Source: Saccharina japonica (lineage: Eukaryota; Sar; Phaeophyceae; Laminariales; Laminariaceae). Taken from it: DNA of 64,000 bases. The notes below the pieces were generated by a model. That model searched no databases and was not told where the DNA came from. It saw only the letters and a list, made by a program, of their open reading frames with translations. Numbering within the stretch: position 1 is the first letter of the stretch; each line of letters opens with the position of its first letter. Positions 1 to 11,545 of this stretch are shown here, piece by piece. A program made the translations under genes and the position numbers. The stretch spans positions 12,671 to 76,670 of the forward strand of contig MEHQ01001636.1 in the NCBI GenBank assembly GCA_008828725.1, read 5' to 3'.

Positions 1-245
1 CGGGGGGGGGGGGTATATACTCATTTATGGCTTGCCTTATTAATACCAGGTAGTCATTATTTGACCATTGACCACGCAGAGACCCCTCGCATCCCTACAG
101 GGGTGGGGGGGTGCTCATTTATGGCTTGCCTTTTTAATACCAGGTAGTCATTGTTTGACCACTGATAACGCATTCCTTTCGAGACGGGGAGCAGCACCGC
201 GTTTCTACTCCTATTAGAGACACCTCCAACAACAGCTGGGGCGCT
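1..245 (-). mobile_element. Two stacked 3' ends of a poly-C-tailed LINE
   Basis: Read on the minus strand, 245-112 encodes a degraded version of the LINE C-terminal peptide seen at 23.9 kb (SAPAVVGGVSNRSRN against NEHPAVGGVSIRSRN). It runs into a C run (G on plus, 100-111), then a second end follows and finishes in the C run at 2-13. Positions 90-99 carry a CCCTCGCATCCCTACA piece typical of family A, so the outer unit looks chimeric. The element is truncated by the window edge and broken by frameshifts. The similarity to the 23.9-kb copy is direct; calling it a LINE rests on that copy. Confidence 0.6.
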
Positions 246-360
246 CACGATTTGTCGTTTCCATATATTGCATATAATTTTTTTTTTATAGTAACCTTAT
301 CCCCCCTTCCTATTTCGCCGCCTGTGACCACCATCTATCTCCTAAATAGGATGATTGATT

Positions 361-2042
361 GTGATGGAAGTTAGACTTTGCGCATACGTAGGTTTCCTTT
401 GTTTCCTCCGCGGTTTTCTTCTGCTTTCGGGAATGTTGTTTATGAGTGATCAACGTTGAAGCTCATTCATGCTGCACGTTGTTGAGGATGGCAAAAGATG
501 ATAATAACGATTGTGATACCTGGTACAACGATCGGTTTCTCGCTGTACTATCTAGTGCGCCAAGCTTCGGTGCAGATTATATAGAATAGGCTCTCGCTTC
601 CCCCGCCTGACTGAAGTCGCGGCAAAAAAAAAGTCGACTCCGTCTTCATCAGCCGGCTTCGCCAACCGAGACTTCACTTGCCGAGATGCGTGCTATATAT
701 ACGATAGAGGCCAACCGAGACTTCCCTTGCCGAGATGCGTGCTATACACTATAGAGGCCAACCGAGACTTCACTTGCCGAGATGCGTGCTATATACGATA
801 GAGGCCAACCGAGACTTCACTTGCCGAGATGCGTGCTATATACGATAGAGGCCAACCGAGACTTCACTTGCCGAGATGCGTGCTATATACGATAGAGGCC
901 AACCGAGACTTCACTTGCCGAGATGCGTGCTATATACGATAGAGGCCAACCGAGACTTCACTTGCCGAGATGCGTGCTATATACGATAGAGGCCAACCGA
1001 GACTTCACTTGCCGAGATGCGTGCTATATACGATAGAGGCCAACCGAGACTTCACTTGCCGAGATGCGTGCTATATACGATAGAGGCCAACCGAGACTTC
1101 ACTTGCCGAGATGCGTGCTATATACGATAGAGGCCAACCGAGACTTCACTTGCCGAGATGCGTGCTATATACGATAGAGGCCAACCGAGACTTCACTTGC
1201 CGAGATGCGTGCTATATACGATAGAGGCCAACCGAGACTTCACTTGCCGAGATGCGTGCTATATACGATAGAGGCCAACCGAGACTTCACTTGCCGAGAT
1301 GCGTGCTATATACGATAGAGACCAACCGAGACTTCACTTGCCGAGATGCGTGCTATATACACGATAGAGGCCAACCGAGACTTCACTTGCCGAGATGCTT
1401 GCTATATATACACGATAGAGGCCAACCGAGACTTCACTTGCCGAGATGCGTGCTATCATATATATACACGATAGAGGCCAACCGAGACTTCACTTGCCGA
1501 GATGCGTGCTATATATACGATAAAGGCCAACCGAGACTTCACTTGCCGAGATGCGTGCTATATACGATGATAGAGGTATACGAGGTATACCTTATTTTGG
1601 CAGAAACAGTTTCTGAATGACCTTTGAAAGGCTCCTTAACCCAAAATCGTCGTCGTTGAAATATTTTTCGTCGCTTATTATTATACTCTGGTCATGGGAT
1701 TGGTTATTCATCAGGTTGCACTATAATAATTGTTGTTTTCCTCCAAAGAAAAAGTGTTTGGGTCAGCTTGTATAGAGCTCCTCAAGTGACCAACCACCCT
1801 CAGGAATATCGTGCGTGGTGTCTCTTGGCGGAAATACAAGGAGCGTTCAGGGCATACCCATGAAGACTATACGGTCCTTACATTTTTTACCAATATCGTA
1901 TTTTGTTAGTATTATCTTTGCCATCCGACAATGTGCAGCATGACGAGCTTCAACATTGATCACTCATAGCATTCCCGAAGAAAGCAGAAACCCACGGAAA
2001 CCAAGGAAAACTATCTATGCGCAAAGTCTACCATCCCTTCTA
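361..2042. mobile_element. TIR element enclosing the 47-bp minisatellite
   Basis: About 140 bp at 361-510 reappears in inverted orientation at 1896-2042, with an estimated 80 percent identity. Shared blocks include AGACTTTGCGCATA, TGAGTGATCAA, GTTGAAGCTC and CATGCTGCAC. The arms enclose a minisatellite and about 300 bp of unique DNA, with no transposase ORF. A short related arm piece also lies near 2855-2880. This resembles a foldback or non-autonomous DNA transposon with an internal tandem array. The exact ends and the target-site duplication could not be fixed by eye. Confidence 0.55.
661..1575. repeat. 47-bp minisatellite, about 19 units
   Basis: The unit begins GCCAACCGAGACTTCACTTG and ends CTATATACGATAGAG. 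Units starting at 804 through 1274 are exactly 47 bp apart and almost identical. Units at both edges are longer because of extra TA/TATACA steps and carry point changes, for example CTTCCC near 720 and ACCAACC at 1321. The homogeneous centre with variable edges suggests recent expansion from the middle. There are no unique spacers between units, so it is not a CRISPR array. Translations across it are repeat artefacts. Confidence 0.97.
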
Positions 2043-2217
2043 TGTCTACTTCCCGCCCAGATCTATCGTAGCATGTATCCCGACTAAAGGCAGTTGGTTG
2101 GCTAACGGCGCCTACGAATACCGGTCGATTGGCTTCGTACGTTATTGCAGCAGTGCAGTGCAGTGGTGATGTCTTTGCCGACTTCAAGCTCTAAAAAAAA
2201 CACCGTCCGACTCCTCT

Positions 2218-2246
2218 CCCCCCCCCCCCCCCCCCCCCCCCCCCCC
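2218..2246. repeat. 29-bp C run followed by a CT tract
   Basis: An uninterrupted C homopolymer, followed at 2270-2290 by a CT dinucleotide run. It is the only long run in the left part of the window with C rather than G on the plus strand. No family A or LINE end is recognisable beside it. The surrounding 2050-3250 holds AT-rich DNA, short palindromic TATATA/ACGTACGT tracts and no recognisable gene. Confidence 0.9.
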
Positions 2247-3258
2247 GCTTGTAATTCAGAAGCTTTCCGGACTCTCTCTCTCTCTCTCTCGAATAATATA
2301 TTTCATATTTCCAGAGCGACTGTAGTATCTCTATACCCCTCTATGGTACCAACAAAATAGGAAACACTCGTGTGTATATATGATTTATACTTGTTATGTA
2401 TGAAACAGAATTAGACCGCTCGCGATACACCGGTAGACCCTATGAATATCAATAACTAACACTTTGTTATCACAATTAGACCGCTCACGATACGTATTTA
2501 GCAGTTGTAAAGACACCTTTACTTACACTTTGTTAGGAGCCAGCTCGTACAACTGACCACATGCAGACACGTGTATGTTTTATATGTGCATATATTATAT
2601 ATATATGATATGTATCATAATGTGTTGAAGTTATCGAAGGAGGCTAGAATACAATGGTTGGTTGTTTGTTTGTGGTTTACCGTTGGTTGCGGATTGTCCC
2701 GCGCCCGGAACGGAACAATACTTTTTTTTTAAGTGTCAACCATAGTGAGTGTCAGAAAAAAAAAAAAACTCGAATCCACCGCGCCGCCCCCCGCCCGGTA
2801 TGTTTTGTATTGCTATACTTCGTATATATTAATTAATAATAATGTTATTATTGCGTTTGCCATCCGACAAATGTGCAGCCTGCTTAAGTGTCAATCGAAA
2901 ATATATATATATATACAGACGAGGAAACAGAAAACAGATGGAGACGAACGATACTACAAAGAAGAAAAACGAAAACGTAAGTAAAAGACGACAACCCCGA
3001 AACCCCCGAACCCATTTCACGCGCGAAAGGCCTCCTGAAACCTATAAAACCAACACACGCCCCAACCTTTGCAACCTGTATCTGTCTCATCCGTGTGTGT
3101 ACGTACGTATGTATGTGTTCCTACTGCTGACAGCACATGATACTATCGGGACGAGCGAATGATATGCTCCGCTGCAGTACTACTGCCATCACATATATAC
3201 GAGTATATATATACGAGTATATATATATACCAGGTTTGCAAAACAAAACGTACTATAA

Positions 3259-3487
3259 CAGGGGACCATCCATACCTATAAGTAAATAGGACCAAATATT
3301 GTTATTAACCCTTTTAGAACTGCAGTCCCGTTTTGGGGACAAAATACTTAGAATTAGAGTGGTTTGTCCCGAAAACGGGACTGCAGTTCTAAAAGGGTTA
3401 ACAGTAAAAATATAGGGAAATAAAAAGGTTTTAGTGTATGAAGTAGGTCCTATATACGTACTATACGATACTTTGTTGGTCCCCCGC
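3259..3487. mobile_element. Family E MITE, split by a piggyBac-like MITE
   Basis: Family E has inverted ends of the type GGGGACCATAGTAAATAGG and an internal CCAAATATTGTTAGTAAAAA, seen whole at 44052-44169. Here the left part, with AAATAGGACCAAATATTG, stops at 3304. It resumes after the nested element with CAGTAAAAATATAGGG and ends in GGTCCCCCGC. The family has about 110-bp copies and no coding capacity; its superfamily is not clear to me. Confidence 0.65.
3305..3401. mobile_element. piggyBac-like MITE (type D1) with TTAA duplication
   Basis: The element is bounded by TTAA on both sides, begins CCCTTTTAGAACTGCAGTCC and ends with the near-perfect inverse. The arms of about 35 bp flank a 20-bp centre. 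TTAA target duplications with CCC...GGG ends are the known signature of the piggyBac superfamily. It sits inside a family E copy and is therefore the younger insertion. Confidence 0.8.
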
Positions 3488-3521
3488 AAAAGATGGCGCG
3501 CGCGCGCGGCGGGGGGAAGGG

Positions 3522-3522
<1 letters not shown>

Positions 3523-3587
<65 letters not shown>
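3523..3587. repeat. 65-bp G run
   Basis: An uninterrupted G homopolymer, the longest in the window, preceded by a CGCGCG/GGC stretch. It can form G-quadruplexes. By analogy with the other runs it may be the tail of a minus-strand poly-C retroposon, but no recognisable family A or LINE end adjoins it. Confidence 0.95.
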
Positions 3588-4257
3588 CTTAGGTTTAGAT
3601 ATCGAGCCGGTGTATATGATAGGTCGCGGAAGGATCTAGTAATATTATTGTAGACTGATGTTGTCTTTTTTCAACGGGGGAACATACTACTGCTGTACAT
3701 ACTTAACAGAAAATACCCAGAACCAAAATGTGGTGTATACATATACAGGGGGTGTAATAACAATATATGGTTTTTGGGGCCATCTTGAGTTCTAATTATT
3801 TCTCTTACGGGGGACCATAGTATAACACATATTTATATATAGCAGGCGAAAGCGTATAGGGGCGAGCTAAGGGGACGCCTGAGCAAAGCGGAACGCTTTA
3901 TAACACTCGTAGACGTGCTGTATTAGGCTCGCTACGTGAAGGACCCGCTTGGGTGTCTGCACAGCACAGGACACCTATTACAGAATACCTTCTTAGTAAA
4001 TGGGGCCAAACCATTCATTAAAAAGGGGACTATAAAAATAGCGGAGGTAATTCTATATTTTCTGAATTCGGGGAGACGAAATGGGACCAAATATTGTTAT
4101 AGTAAATAGTAAATGTATAGGTAAATGTATAGGATTTTGTGTCTGCCGTAGGTCCCCTATTCACTATGCCCCCTTAACACCAGGTGTAACACTTACACAT
4201 ATATACGACACTTACGGCCTACTGCGTACTACTCTATATATGGCCTGATGCATGCTA
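3588..4257. other. Unassigned stretch with family E fragments
   Basis: No gene seen. A degraded family E copy lies at about 4022-4178 (GACCAAATATTGTTATAG, then a GTAGGTCCCCTATTCACTATG-like end), and a further fragment near 3758-3822 carries GGGGGACCATAGTA. The remainder is AT-rich without recognisable repeats. Confidence 0.5.
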
Positions 4258-4565
4258 TACGGTAAAGGTGCACCACTTTTTTTGCCTTCGGAGGGTGGTC
4301 ACTTGAGGAGCTCTATACTAATAGTAGGTCAAAAACTGGTTTGGGGAGAGAAATAAAAGTGCTTGGTATACGTATATACCCGATGACAAAAGACCTCATG
4401 GCCTCGACAGTAAGTAGAAAAATGAAACATATTTTTGCAACACAAGAAGAACGGAATTTTCCGACGATCATGTGGGTTAAGGAGGGCTCCCCGATCATAC
4501 AGAAAACGTTTCATCCAAAAAAAGGTATACCTCTGCCTCTATACTATCATCGTGGCACGCGCGTC
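4258..4565 (+). mobile_element. Dispersed repeat family K, copy 1
   Basis: About 310 bp shared with 18435-18815 and 22455-22740 and with their duplicates. Blocks in order: CACTTGAGGAGCTCTATACT, ATACCCGATGA, GGTTAAGGAGG, AGAAAACGTTTCA, then AAAAAAAGGTATACC. A short inverted piece of the same family is at about 1765-1800. This copy keeps an intact TTAA at the site where the 18.6-kb copy carries a MITE. No terminal repeats or protein were recognised, so the class is unknown. Confidence 0.7.
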
Positions 4566-4929
4566 GCCTACGGCTTACGTCTCCTTTCATATACATACCC
4601 CAGATATCCCGCCCGTAAAACACAGTAGCAGTAGACTCGTTTTCGTGAAGATAGCGAGGGAGCTAGTTGCTGTCGCTCACACTCCATCAAGAGCATGTAT
4701 CACCCAAGGGTACCGAAAACCAGGGAGACAATGCAGACACACAAAGCAGCGAGTGGCAGACAGAGAGAGAGGGGAACCAAGCACACATACTATTTTATTC
4801 GAGTTCCCCTAATCTACCATGTGAACCTCATTTGAGAGGTATGACATAACTTTCTTCTAAGAATCCTAAGAACGTTCCCATATCTATACATATGGGCTCC
4901 ATGATAAAGTGCTGTGCTGACCACTACTG

Positions 4930-5258
4930 TTTTTTTGTTTTTCATCCCATTTATTATTTTCGCACATCTGTCCCTCTCCCTCCTTCGTCGTAACTCAGAT
5001 TCGGGGTCACAAAGTAGGCTCTTCTCCCCCCTCCCCACTACGGTTCGTGCCTTGATTTTTATCGCGCAGAGGGTTCAGCATTCCCAACGCTCGTCGATTT
5101 TCATCGAATTTTGCTAACTCACGCTCTCGCGCGCTTTCCGCTAGTCCAAATATTTTTTGCGAGAAAAAGTCCCTACGAGCATGCACTCGGAAGGGCTCGA
5201 ATTCACGACCTTGACTCTAACAGGGACTATGTCACCTGTCATTCCACCGGGAACGCCG
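4930..5258 (-). mobile_element. tRNA-derived SINE (family C), full length
   Basis: On the minus strand a tRNA-like head (about 5256-5180) has an A-box-like GGTGGAATGACAGGTG and a B-box-like GAATTCGAGCCC. It is followed by a conserved body of about 230 bp and the tail AATAAATGGGATG plus an A run (T run on plus at 4930-4942). Other copies: 33816-34158, 55325-55667 and 56590-56938. A pol III promoter in the head and an A-rich 3' end are standard SINE features. It is non-coding, and the ORFs crossing it are artefacts. Confidence 0.8.
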
Positions 5259-5467
5259 ACTGTGTACTGTAATAAATCATCCTTTTTTATTTCCTGGGGT
5301 TTCTTCGTAGCTCTGTATAGATACTCCAAATAAACAGGCGTTTATAAGCGCTCGACGTCAAAGGTAACGCTGCACACTGATCATCGGATGGCAAGCAAGC
5401 AAGCAAGCGTGAAACTGCTACTAAAACACATATTATTACGTACGACGCTATTACTACTATATACTAG

Positions 5468-5890
5468 GGTCGGGTGTTTACCAGAAAACGGTGTACCGGG
5501 GGTGTTTGACGCCATTCGCCGGTATATATACAGGAGAGATTCGCCACTAAAAAAACGCCTTATGTCGGCAGCGCTGATTGGCTAAAACACCCCTGTACCC
5601 GGATGTGACCACAAATGCCAAGGTACACCGGCGTCCACATTGTCTCGGGTTGCCATTCACCATTAAATGGCGGGGGGTTCCCCGTTTTATGGCGTGCAAA
5701 AAACACACCGATCGATACGCCCCATCAACGCCAACCTAGTCAACGTTAAAACCGAACAGAGCACCATACATACTACGCGCCACGGAGCAACCACATATTA
5801 TTTGCACAACCCGCAGAACAATGGCGGGGGTCACAGAACACACGCACATTGGTTCGGCCATCTGTAGCATGCCGCAGCCCTTGTTTTCTT
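5468..5890 (+). mobile_element. Dispersed repeat I, copy 1
   Basis: This segment matches 11140-11535 in inverse orientation. Shared blocks in order include CCAGAAAACGGT, GGGTGTTTGACG, GGCAGCGCTGA, TTTTATGGCGTGCAAAA and GCCATCTG.AGCATG. Both copies keep roughly parallel reading frames (a TATGGCGTGCAAAA region and a CDWAICSM/HWFGHL-like end), but with stops. The protein was not recognised, so it may be a decayed transposon or a pseudogene. Confidence 0.6.
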
Positions 5891-6059
5891 GTTTTGGGCC
5901 CCTTCGTGCCCACCCCATATGGTTGCCATTGTCCACAAACCCTCCGAACCCCATGCCTGTCTGTCCATGTGCCCATGGGACCATGGAACAATTTCGGCAT
6001 ACTTGACCATTCTGATCTCCTGTAGTAGTACTCTGTAGCGTCGTATATATGATACCTGG

Positions 6060-6385
6060 TACATGTCATATCATATCGTATCATATCACATAATATCATA
6101 TAGTATCATGCCATATCATATCATATAGTATAATACCATATAATATCATATAGTATCATATAATATTAATAATATCATATCATATCATATCATATCATAT
6201 CATATCATATCATATCATATCATATCATATCATATCATATCATATCATATCATATCATACCATATCATATCATGCCATACCATATAATATCACATCATAT
6301 CATATCATATCATATCATGTCATATCATGCCATATCATAGCATATCATAGCATATCATATCATATCATATCATATCATATCATAA
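6060..6385. repeat. CATAT/ATCAT pentanucleotide array
   Basis: Almost pure (CATAT)n with CATGC, CATAG and CATAATAT variants, cleanest at 6170-6265. Flanked by a TACCTGGTA palindrome at 6053. A degraded shorter relative (GATATGATATG, GGTATGATATGG) lies at 11745-11795. Non-coding. Confidence 0.95.
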
Positions 6386-8129
6386 CACGTGATGAGAGTG
6401 TGCGTTGTCTCTTTGTCAATAATGTGATTTGTACACATACATACACACTCAGACGTCTGGCCGCTGAGAGCCTACAGAGGCTAAAACACGCAGAGAGAGC
6501 CGGTGTTAGACGACCTCGGGGCATCACCGATGACACTGAAGATGCATGTTGTGGGTTGCATTATGGCCTTCGTTATTGGGCCAAGAAAAACTTATATTAA
6601 CCCAGTTAGAGCCCCCCCGAGATACCGACCAAGAAAATCATACCAGTTATATGTTCAGGCGTTATGAACCAACCGTGTACGGACAGCTTGAGAGCCCAGC
6701 AGTACGGGTAGAAAGGATACTGTTGCGCCCCTTCCTTGTCATACAACTCCTTGCATGGTAACTGGGACAACCACTTCGTGTCACCCCTCAATCACGCAGA
6801 GGCCGTTGCCGTAATCCGTCGCTTTTCACCGCCAACCCCCCCCCCCTCTCAAACCCCAAGAAGGTTAACACGATGAACCGTACAGAGTTCCGATGCGGCG
6901 TGAAAAGAGGAGTGAACGTGGAGGTGTACAAAAACACTCCAGTTAGTTCCTCTCGTCTTCATGATACCGCAACAAGGTACGCAGCGTGCGGTATGTGCAC
7001 GTTGCCGTACACAAGTAGTCGCTGCAACTCTTATTTTCCAAAACCTCTAGTCATGACAAGGTTTCTCTTTCAAACTGTTCAACTGTCGCCTTGCTCAGCA
7101 TGCGGTGGAATTTTTTACTTCAACCAACGACAATTACTCTGGATGCAGTTATTGACCTGTACGTAGTGGACATCAACCGAGAGCAGATCCCTGAAAGTCC
7201 GTTCTAACTTCTACGAAGCATTGGCTCCATAGACCCCCCCTCGATGCAATTCTAAACGTCATGCACTCGCTATTTCTTAACACCCCCCCTCGATGCAATT
7301 CGTAGTGCGAAATTGAAAAATGTCTCAATCAATGAGTTACTTGATGGATTGTTGTCCCAACAAAGGTGTACCCTCCTCCGTCCTAGAAGCGTAAAGCCTG
7401 TGCACTGGAATGCCGTTCCAAGACTGTGTCCTCTTTCACTGTCGAGCTTGTCAACTGCAATCAAAATGAAAACCAGCATTAACTCACATAGTTGACATGT
7501 ATCAATGCTGCAACAGTACGTGTGTTCGCGACAGAGGGGTCTGTACTCAGGACGTAGCACGTTCTAATATTATAGTACTGAACATTGGTGTCGATTACAA
7601 TTACTCCGCCGCAGACGAAAACGAGGAACTAAATACTTCCCCCATTCCCTACGGAGCTCCTCCACTCCCGCGAAAATGGTAAGCAAAAAATAAAACAAAA
7701 AAAAACGCTTGGTCGTCCAGACGTCTTAACTCTAGGTTCTGAATACGCTGACCAGCTTGAGGAGATAGCGGTAATTGGTGCCGATGACACGCAATGCGAG
7801 AAGCAGGGCTATCGTGCTGTGAGGAAGTGACAGCAATGGTAGGCTGTCGTCCTGTGTCACAACACCTACTGTAGTACTAGTGGGCTCCTCGCCGCTTTTA
7901 TTCCAGACGCCAATTCTTGAAGGCAAAATAAAACGATTTTTCCTTATTTCACCGCGTTTGAACGATTTCCTTTCCACTGTGTTTGGCGTCAGATGCACTT
8001 GCATAAGGGTATCCTACGGCAGTAACTCTGCTGCTTACTGTTGCTACTATATACCAGGTACCTGCTAGAAGCTAGTACGTGTACTGATCGTTGAAATAAT
8101 GCAGGCTACCCAGCCTACACTTACACTTC
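6386..8129. other. Unassigned single-copy-looking DNA
   Basis: No recognisable repeat family or conserved domain. Several ORFs of 60-97 codons lie here, for example 6873-7166 plus and 7270-7560 minus, without recognised motifs or consistent codon bias. An imperfect direct repeat CCCCCCCTCGATGCAATTC occurs at about 7236 and 7284. This could be a decayed gene or intergenic DNA; I cannot decide. Confidence 0.4.
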
Positions 8130-8475
8130 GCTAAAATGTGGATCATGGCTAACGACAACCAGTTCCTGATGAAATCGGTACTAGACTTGACTAAACTGCC
8201 GACCATGACTGACGATCACCGGCAGTTGTTGGAATCAATCCTGAAATACAATACCGATCATAGCTACGTAATGATTCCAGTACTTGGTGGAATCGATCGA
8301 AACTTGACTAAAACGCCGATCATGACTAACGATCACCGCACTCGCTGGAATCAATCGTAAAGTTAAATACTGATCACATGCTAACGACATGCACAATTTG
8401 ATGAAATCGAGAGAAACTTGACCAAAATGCGGATCATGGCTAACGATCACCGGTACTTGTTGGAACAAATCCGAA
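8130..8475. repeat. Degenerate tandem repeat of about 57 bp, about 6 units
   Basis: The core GATCATGACTAACGATCACC recurs with drift at about 8143, 8203, 8262, 8322, 8375 and 8432, each followed by a CTTGTTGGAATCAATC-like or CTGATGAAATCG-like half. The period of 57 is divisible by three, but both strands contain stops across the array. I therefore treat it as a decayed minisatellite, possibly of coding origin. Confidence 0.75.
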
Positions 8476-10030
8476 ACTAAACCACAGATATTGGCTATAC
8501 GATAACCAAACTTTATGGAACCGCTTATATCGACAGACCCCGTGCCTGGTCCTTGTATACTGACTCTTCATTGCTTATACCCATGTAACGTTCGGAACCA
8601 AATCCGGGGACACTTGAAGAGCATCCCCGGGTTGGGAGAAAGCCTGTGCAGAAGGCACAGTGGGAGAAAATGTGAGGCGATGAAGAGCACTTGCTCCACG
8701 GGCGGCCTCATCAATCTCAAACTTTACTCCGTATACGAGTTAAAGCGATAACGAAATGTTACTGCAGTAAAGCTATCCTTCCAGGCTTTCGTTTCAGAGC
8801 CCAACCGAAGAGTACGCAGTTGCTTCCCCATCGGCATGTTCTTTAGTTTGAGATTGCATCCTGTATTTCAAGCACCCTGTATCTCAAGCACCCACCAATC
8901 ATATCTGTCGGGCTCGAAACAAAAAAACTATGTTGAATATGTGATTGATAACGAAGCTGCATTCTAAAAGAACAGAGTAGGGCCAAATGCTAACTAGAGC
9001 AACGACCATGTTTGGGGAGGAGGACTTGGCCATTGCGGGTGAAGGGAGTAGAGCCAGGATAAATGGAAGTATCATAGCTATATTTTTCATAGTTTTTGGT
9101 TGGTGGCAACATCGTACCAAGCTTTAAATATCGAGACACGGCGTTCCGTTGTTGCGAACTTTCGCACAAAAGTACCCGTGTCGCCGTCGTAGTCTCGGAA
9201 CATATACCCTCCTTAATCGCCCACCTGGTTGGGGATAACTCTTCCTTGTTTGTAAAAAAAAATAGCTAGCCATGGAAAACGTGACTTAAAAAAAAATGAA
9301 TTGTCGCATCGATAGCCTTTACCGTCAGAGGAGATGTCACTGCTGTAGCCCGCAATGCTTCCATCGTCCGAACTGTCGTCAGTGCTGTACGCGTTTCGAG
9401 TTGTGATCCCTGGGTCTGCTAGTAGTGACGATGTGGGCATATCCTGGTTGATCGCTCCTTGTTCTTGCTGCTAGCGGTGATTTGGGGTGTGTTCTCACTG
9501 ATCGCCCCATATTCTCGTTGGTGCTCGTTGTGGTCGTTGGGGTGTCCACGTGATAGCGCAACAGCAGCTGGAACGTTGGGAGAGGAACCTTCACCAGGTG
9601 TTATAAAGTAGGAGTTGCAGTGACCAGTCGTTTACCGCAACGTGTACATGCCGGACGAGGTGTGTGTTGTGGTATCATCAAGGCGGGAGGAACCGGAGTG
9701 TTTGCACAACCTCCACGTTCTCTCTTCTCGCCTACATCTGAAACTCTGTGCGGTTCATCGTCTTGAGCCTTTCTTGGCCCAACGAGCGCCACTTTCATTC
9801 CAACATGCATCTTCTGTGTGATAGTGATAACCGGGCTGGTCTACCAAATAGCTCGGCGCTAAGCCTCTGAAGACCCTCATCGGTCAGCCATCTGAGTGTC
9901 TACTGATAACATCCATAACAGGTTATGAGCCTCGTTTCGTGGGTTAGGGCACTGCTGTACTGGGAGAACTACGGGGCTGCATCACACGGGGGAGACACTC
10001 CCTGTACTCTTCAACGGGCTACCTCTGAGT
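8476..10030. other. Unassigned stretch with small ORFs
   Basis: Minus-strand ORFs at 9120-8899, 9440-9213, 9594-9379 and 9810-9601 are contiguous in position but in different frames. The first has an internal Met followed by a hydrophobic stretch (KNIAMILPFILALLPSPA) that resembles a signal peptide. The second is Ser/Asp-rich, and the last ends with a CTRCGKR-like motif. None is recognisable as a family, and a decayed multi-frame protein on the minus strand is possible. No other feature seen. Confidence 0.3.
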
Positions 10031-10039
10031 TGGCTGCGG

Positions 10040-10745
10040 GATCTACTGTTCTGTCTCAGTGACCACATCTCCACCTATTCGGATCATCATTTGGACTCGT
10101 CAAAGCTTCGAGTACCGGACTTCCTCTCTTCTAATCTCAAAACGTTTCTCATTCCTCGTCAATGCTTCGAGCGGTCTTTTTATTCGCCGCTTCGACGGAC
10201 CTTCGTGGACCCGGAGCAGGCACAGCTTGCTGAGGCGTTTACATGCAGCAGTTCAGCATGACTTTCAGCGGCCCGATACAGCTCGGCGCGGTGATTCCAG
10301 TGGTCCGTCAAAGACTCGGGGTGCGTGCTTTTCAGCGGTCCGGCACCGCTCTGTGCCGTGATTTCAGTTAGCGCTCGGACGCCGACTCGGTTCCGTGACT
10401 TTAGCCCGCACAATGTTATACGCGGCACTTCGGCGTGATCTGGTCCGACGAAGCTCGGTACCGTGATTTTAGTGCTGGCAATGTTAAACGCGACAGTTCA
10501 GCGTGCGTTTTCCAGCGAACCGACGCAGCTCGGTCCTGTGATTCGACCGGCTCGACTCCGAACCGGGCGCGTGATGTTAGCGCTGACACTTGTTACTCAA
10601 GGCAGTTCGGGGTGTTTTTTTTTCCAATTGTCCGACACAGCTCGCTTCCTCCGTGAGTTTAGCGCTGGCACTGTTGCACACGGCAGTTCAGAGATACTTT
10701 TTAAGCGGCCTGACGCAGCTGCCCGACACAGAGTCGAGCACGTGT
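10040..10745. repeat. Highly diverged tandem repeat of about 75-90 bp
   Basis: Blocks such as GTGATTTTAGCGCTGGCA, CGGCAGTTCAGCGTG and CCGACACAGCTCGG recur in the same order about six to eight times with substitutions and length changes. It is GC-richer than the flanks. ORFs across it show no stable frame. It is best read as an old minisatellite. Confidence 0.65.
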
Positions 10746-11139
10746 TGTTTAACTGGCCGTATTGTTGCCCGCCAGCTAGTACGAGTGTACCTGGTATATG
10801 GTAACTCAGCCACGGAACAGCTAGGGCAATCAGAACAACCCTAGTTGTGAACGCTAGCATGTGCCACCAGCGCCAGCGCATGAGTGCCCCCCCCGTCAGT
10901 TTTTATCGGTACTCTATGTGTGCGTGTACTTCGTATACACGCATCTACAGCCCCCTAGGCCATCGGCCGGGTCTAGATCTTTGGACCCGTTTTCTATGCA
11001 GGGTCCCCGGAACGAGCCAGGCCGGAGTTTCAGCGCCGCACATCGATACACTTATGCTCATACCACACCTGACCTTATGCGGCCAGTGGCTAAACCTCTT
11101 GGAACAGCTTCGTGTACAACCAAACCACAACAAGATTCA

Positions 11140-11535
11140 GCAAAAAACGACAAGGCCCTAACGACATGCTGCAGATGGCCCAATCACATGTATGTGTGTG
11201 TTTTGAACCCCGAAAATGCTTTGTTGAACGTATGTTGCTGTTCCGTGGGGCGTATGGTGTTGGCTTGCTTAGTTCTAAGAAGGCTGGCCGAGTTGACACT
11301 GATGTACGCATCGATCGGAGTTTTGCACGCCATAAAACGGTGAACTCGCCGCCACTTAAAAGTGAAAACCAATCCGAGACGGTACAAGCCGGTGTACCCT
11401 CGGGCGTTTGTGGCCATATCCAAGGGGTGCTTTAGCCAGTCAGCGCTGCCGGTGCAAGGCGATTTTTGTGGCGGATTTCCCCTGTACCGGCGATTGCCGT
11501 CAAACACCCTCGGTATACCGTTTTCTGGCTATCAC
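11140..11535 (-). mobile_element. Dispersed repeat I, copy 2
   Basis: The inverse of 5468-5890, with the same block order on the minus strand (CCAGAAAACGGTATACCG, GGGTGTTTGACGGCAATCGC, GGCAGCGCTGACTGGCTAA). Identity looks about 70-75 percent, so the two copies are old. No target duplication was found. The function of any encoded protein is unknown. Confidence 0.6.
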
Positions 11536-11545
11536 ACAACCGGTA

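Noticed and set aside
661-1575. Regular repeats suggesting a CRISPR array
   Set aside because: Units are directly joined 47-mers without unique spacers, and the window is eukaryotic.
8899-9120. Small secreted protein on the minus strand
   Set aside because: A signal-like hydrophobic stretch alone is weak evidence in AT-rich DNA.
9213-9810. piggyBac-type transposase suggested by a Ser/Asp-rich start and CTRCGKR end
   Set aside because: No catalytic core or conserved order of motifs visible; frames are broken.
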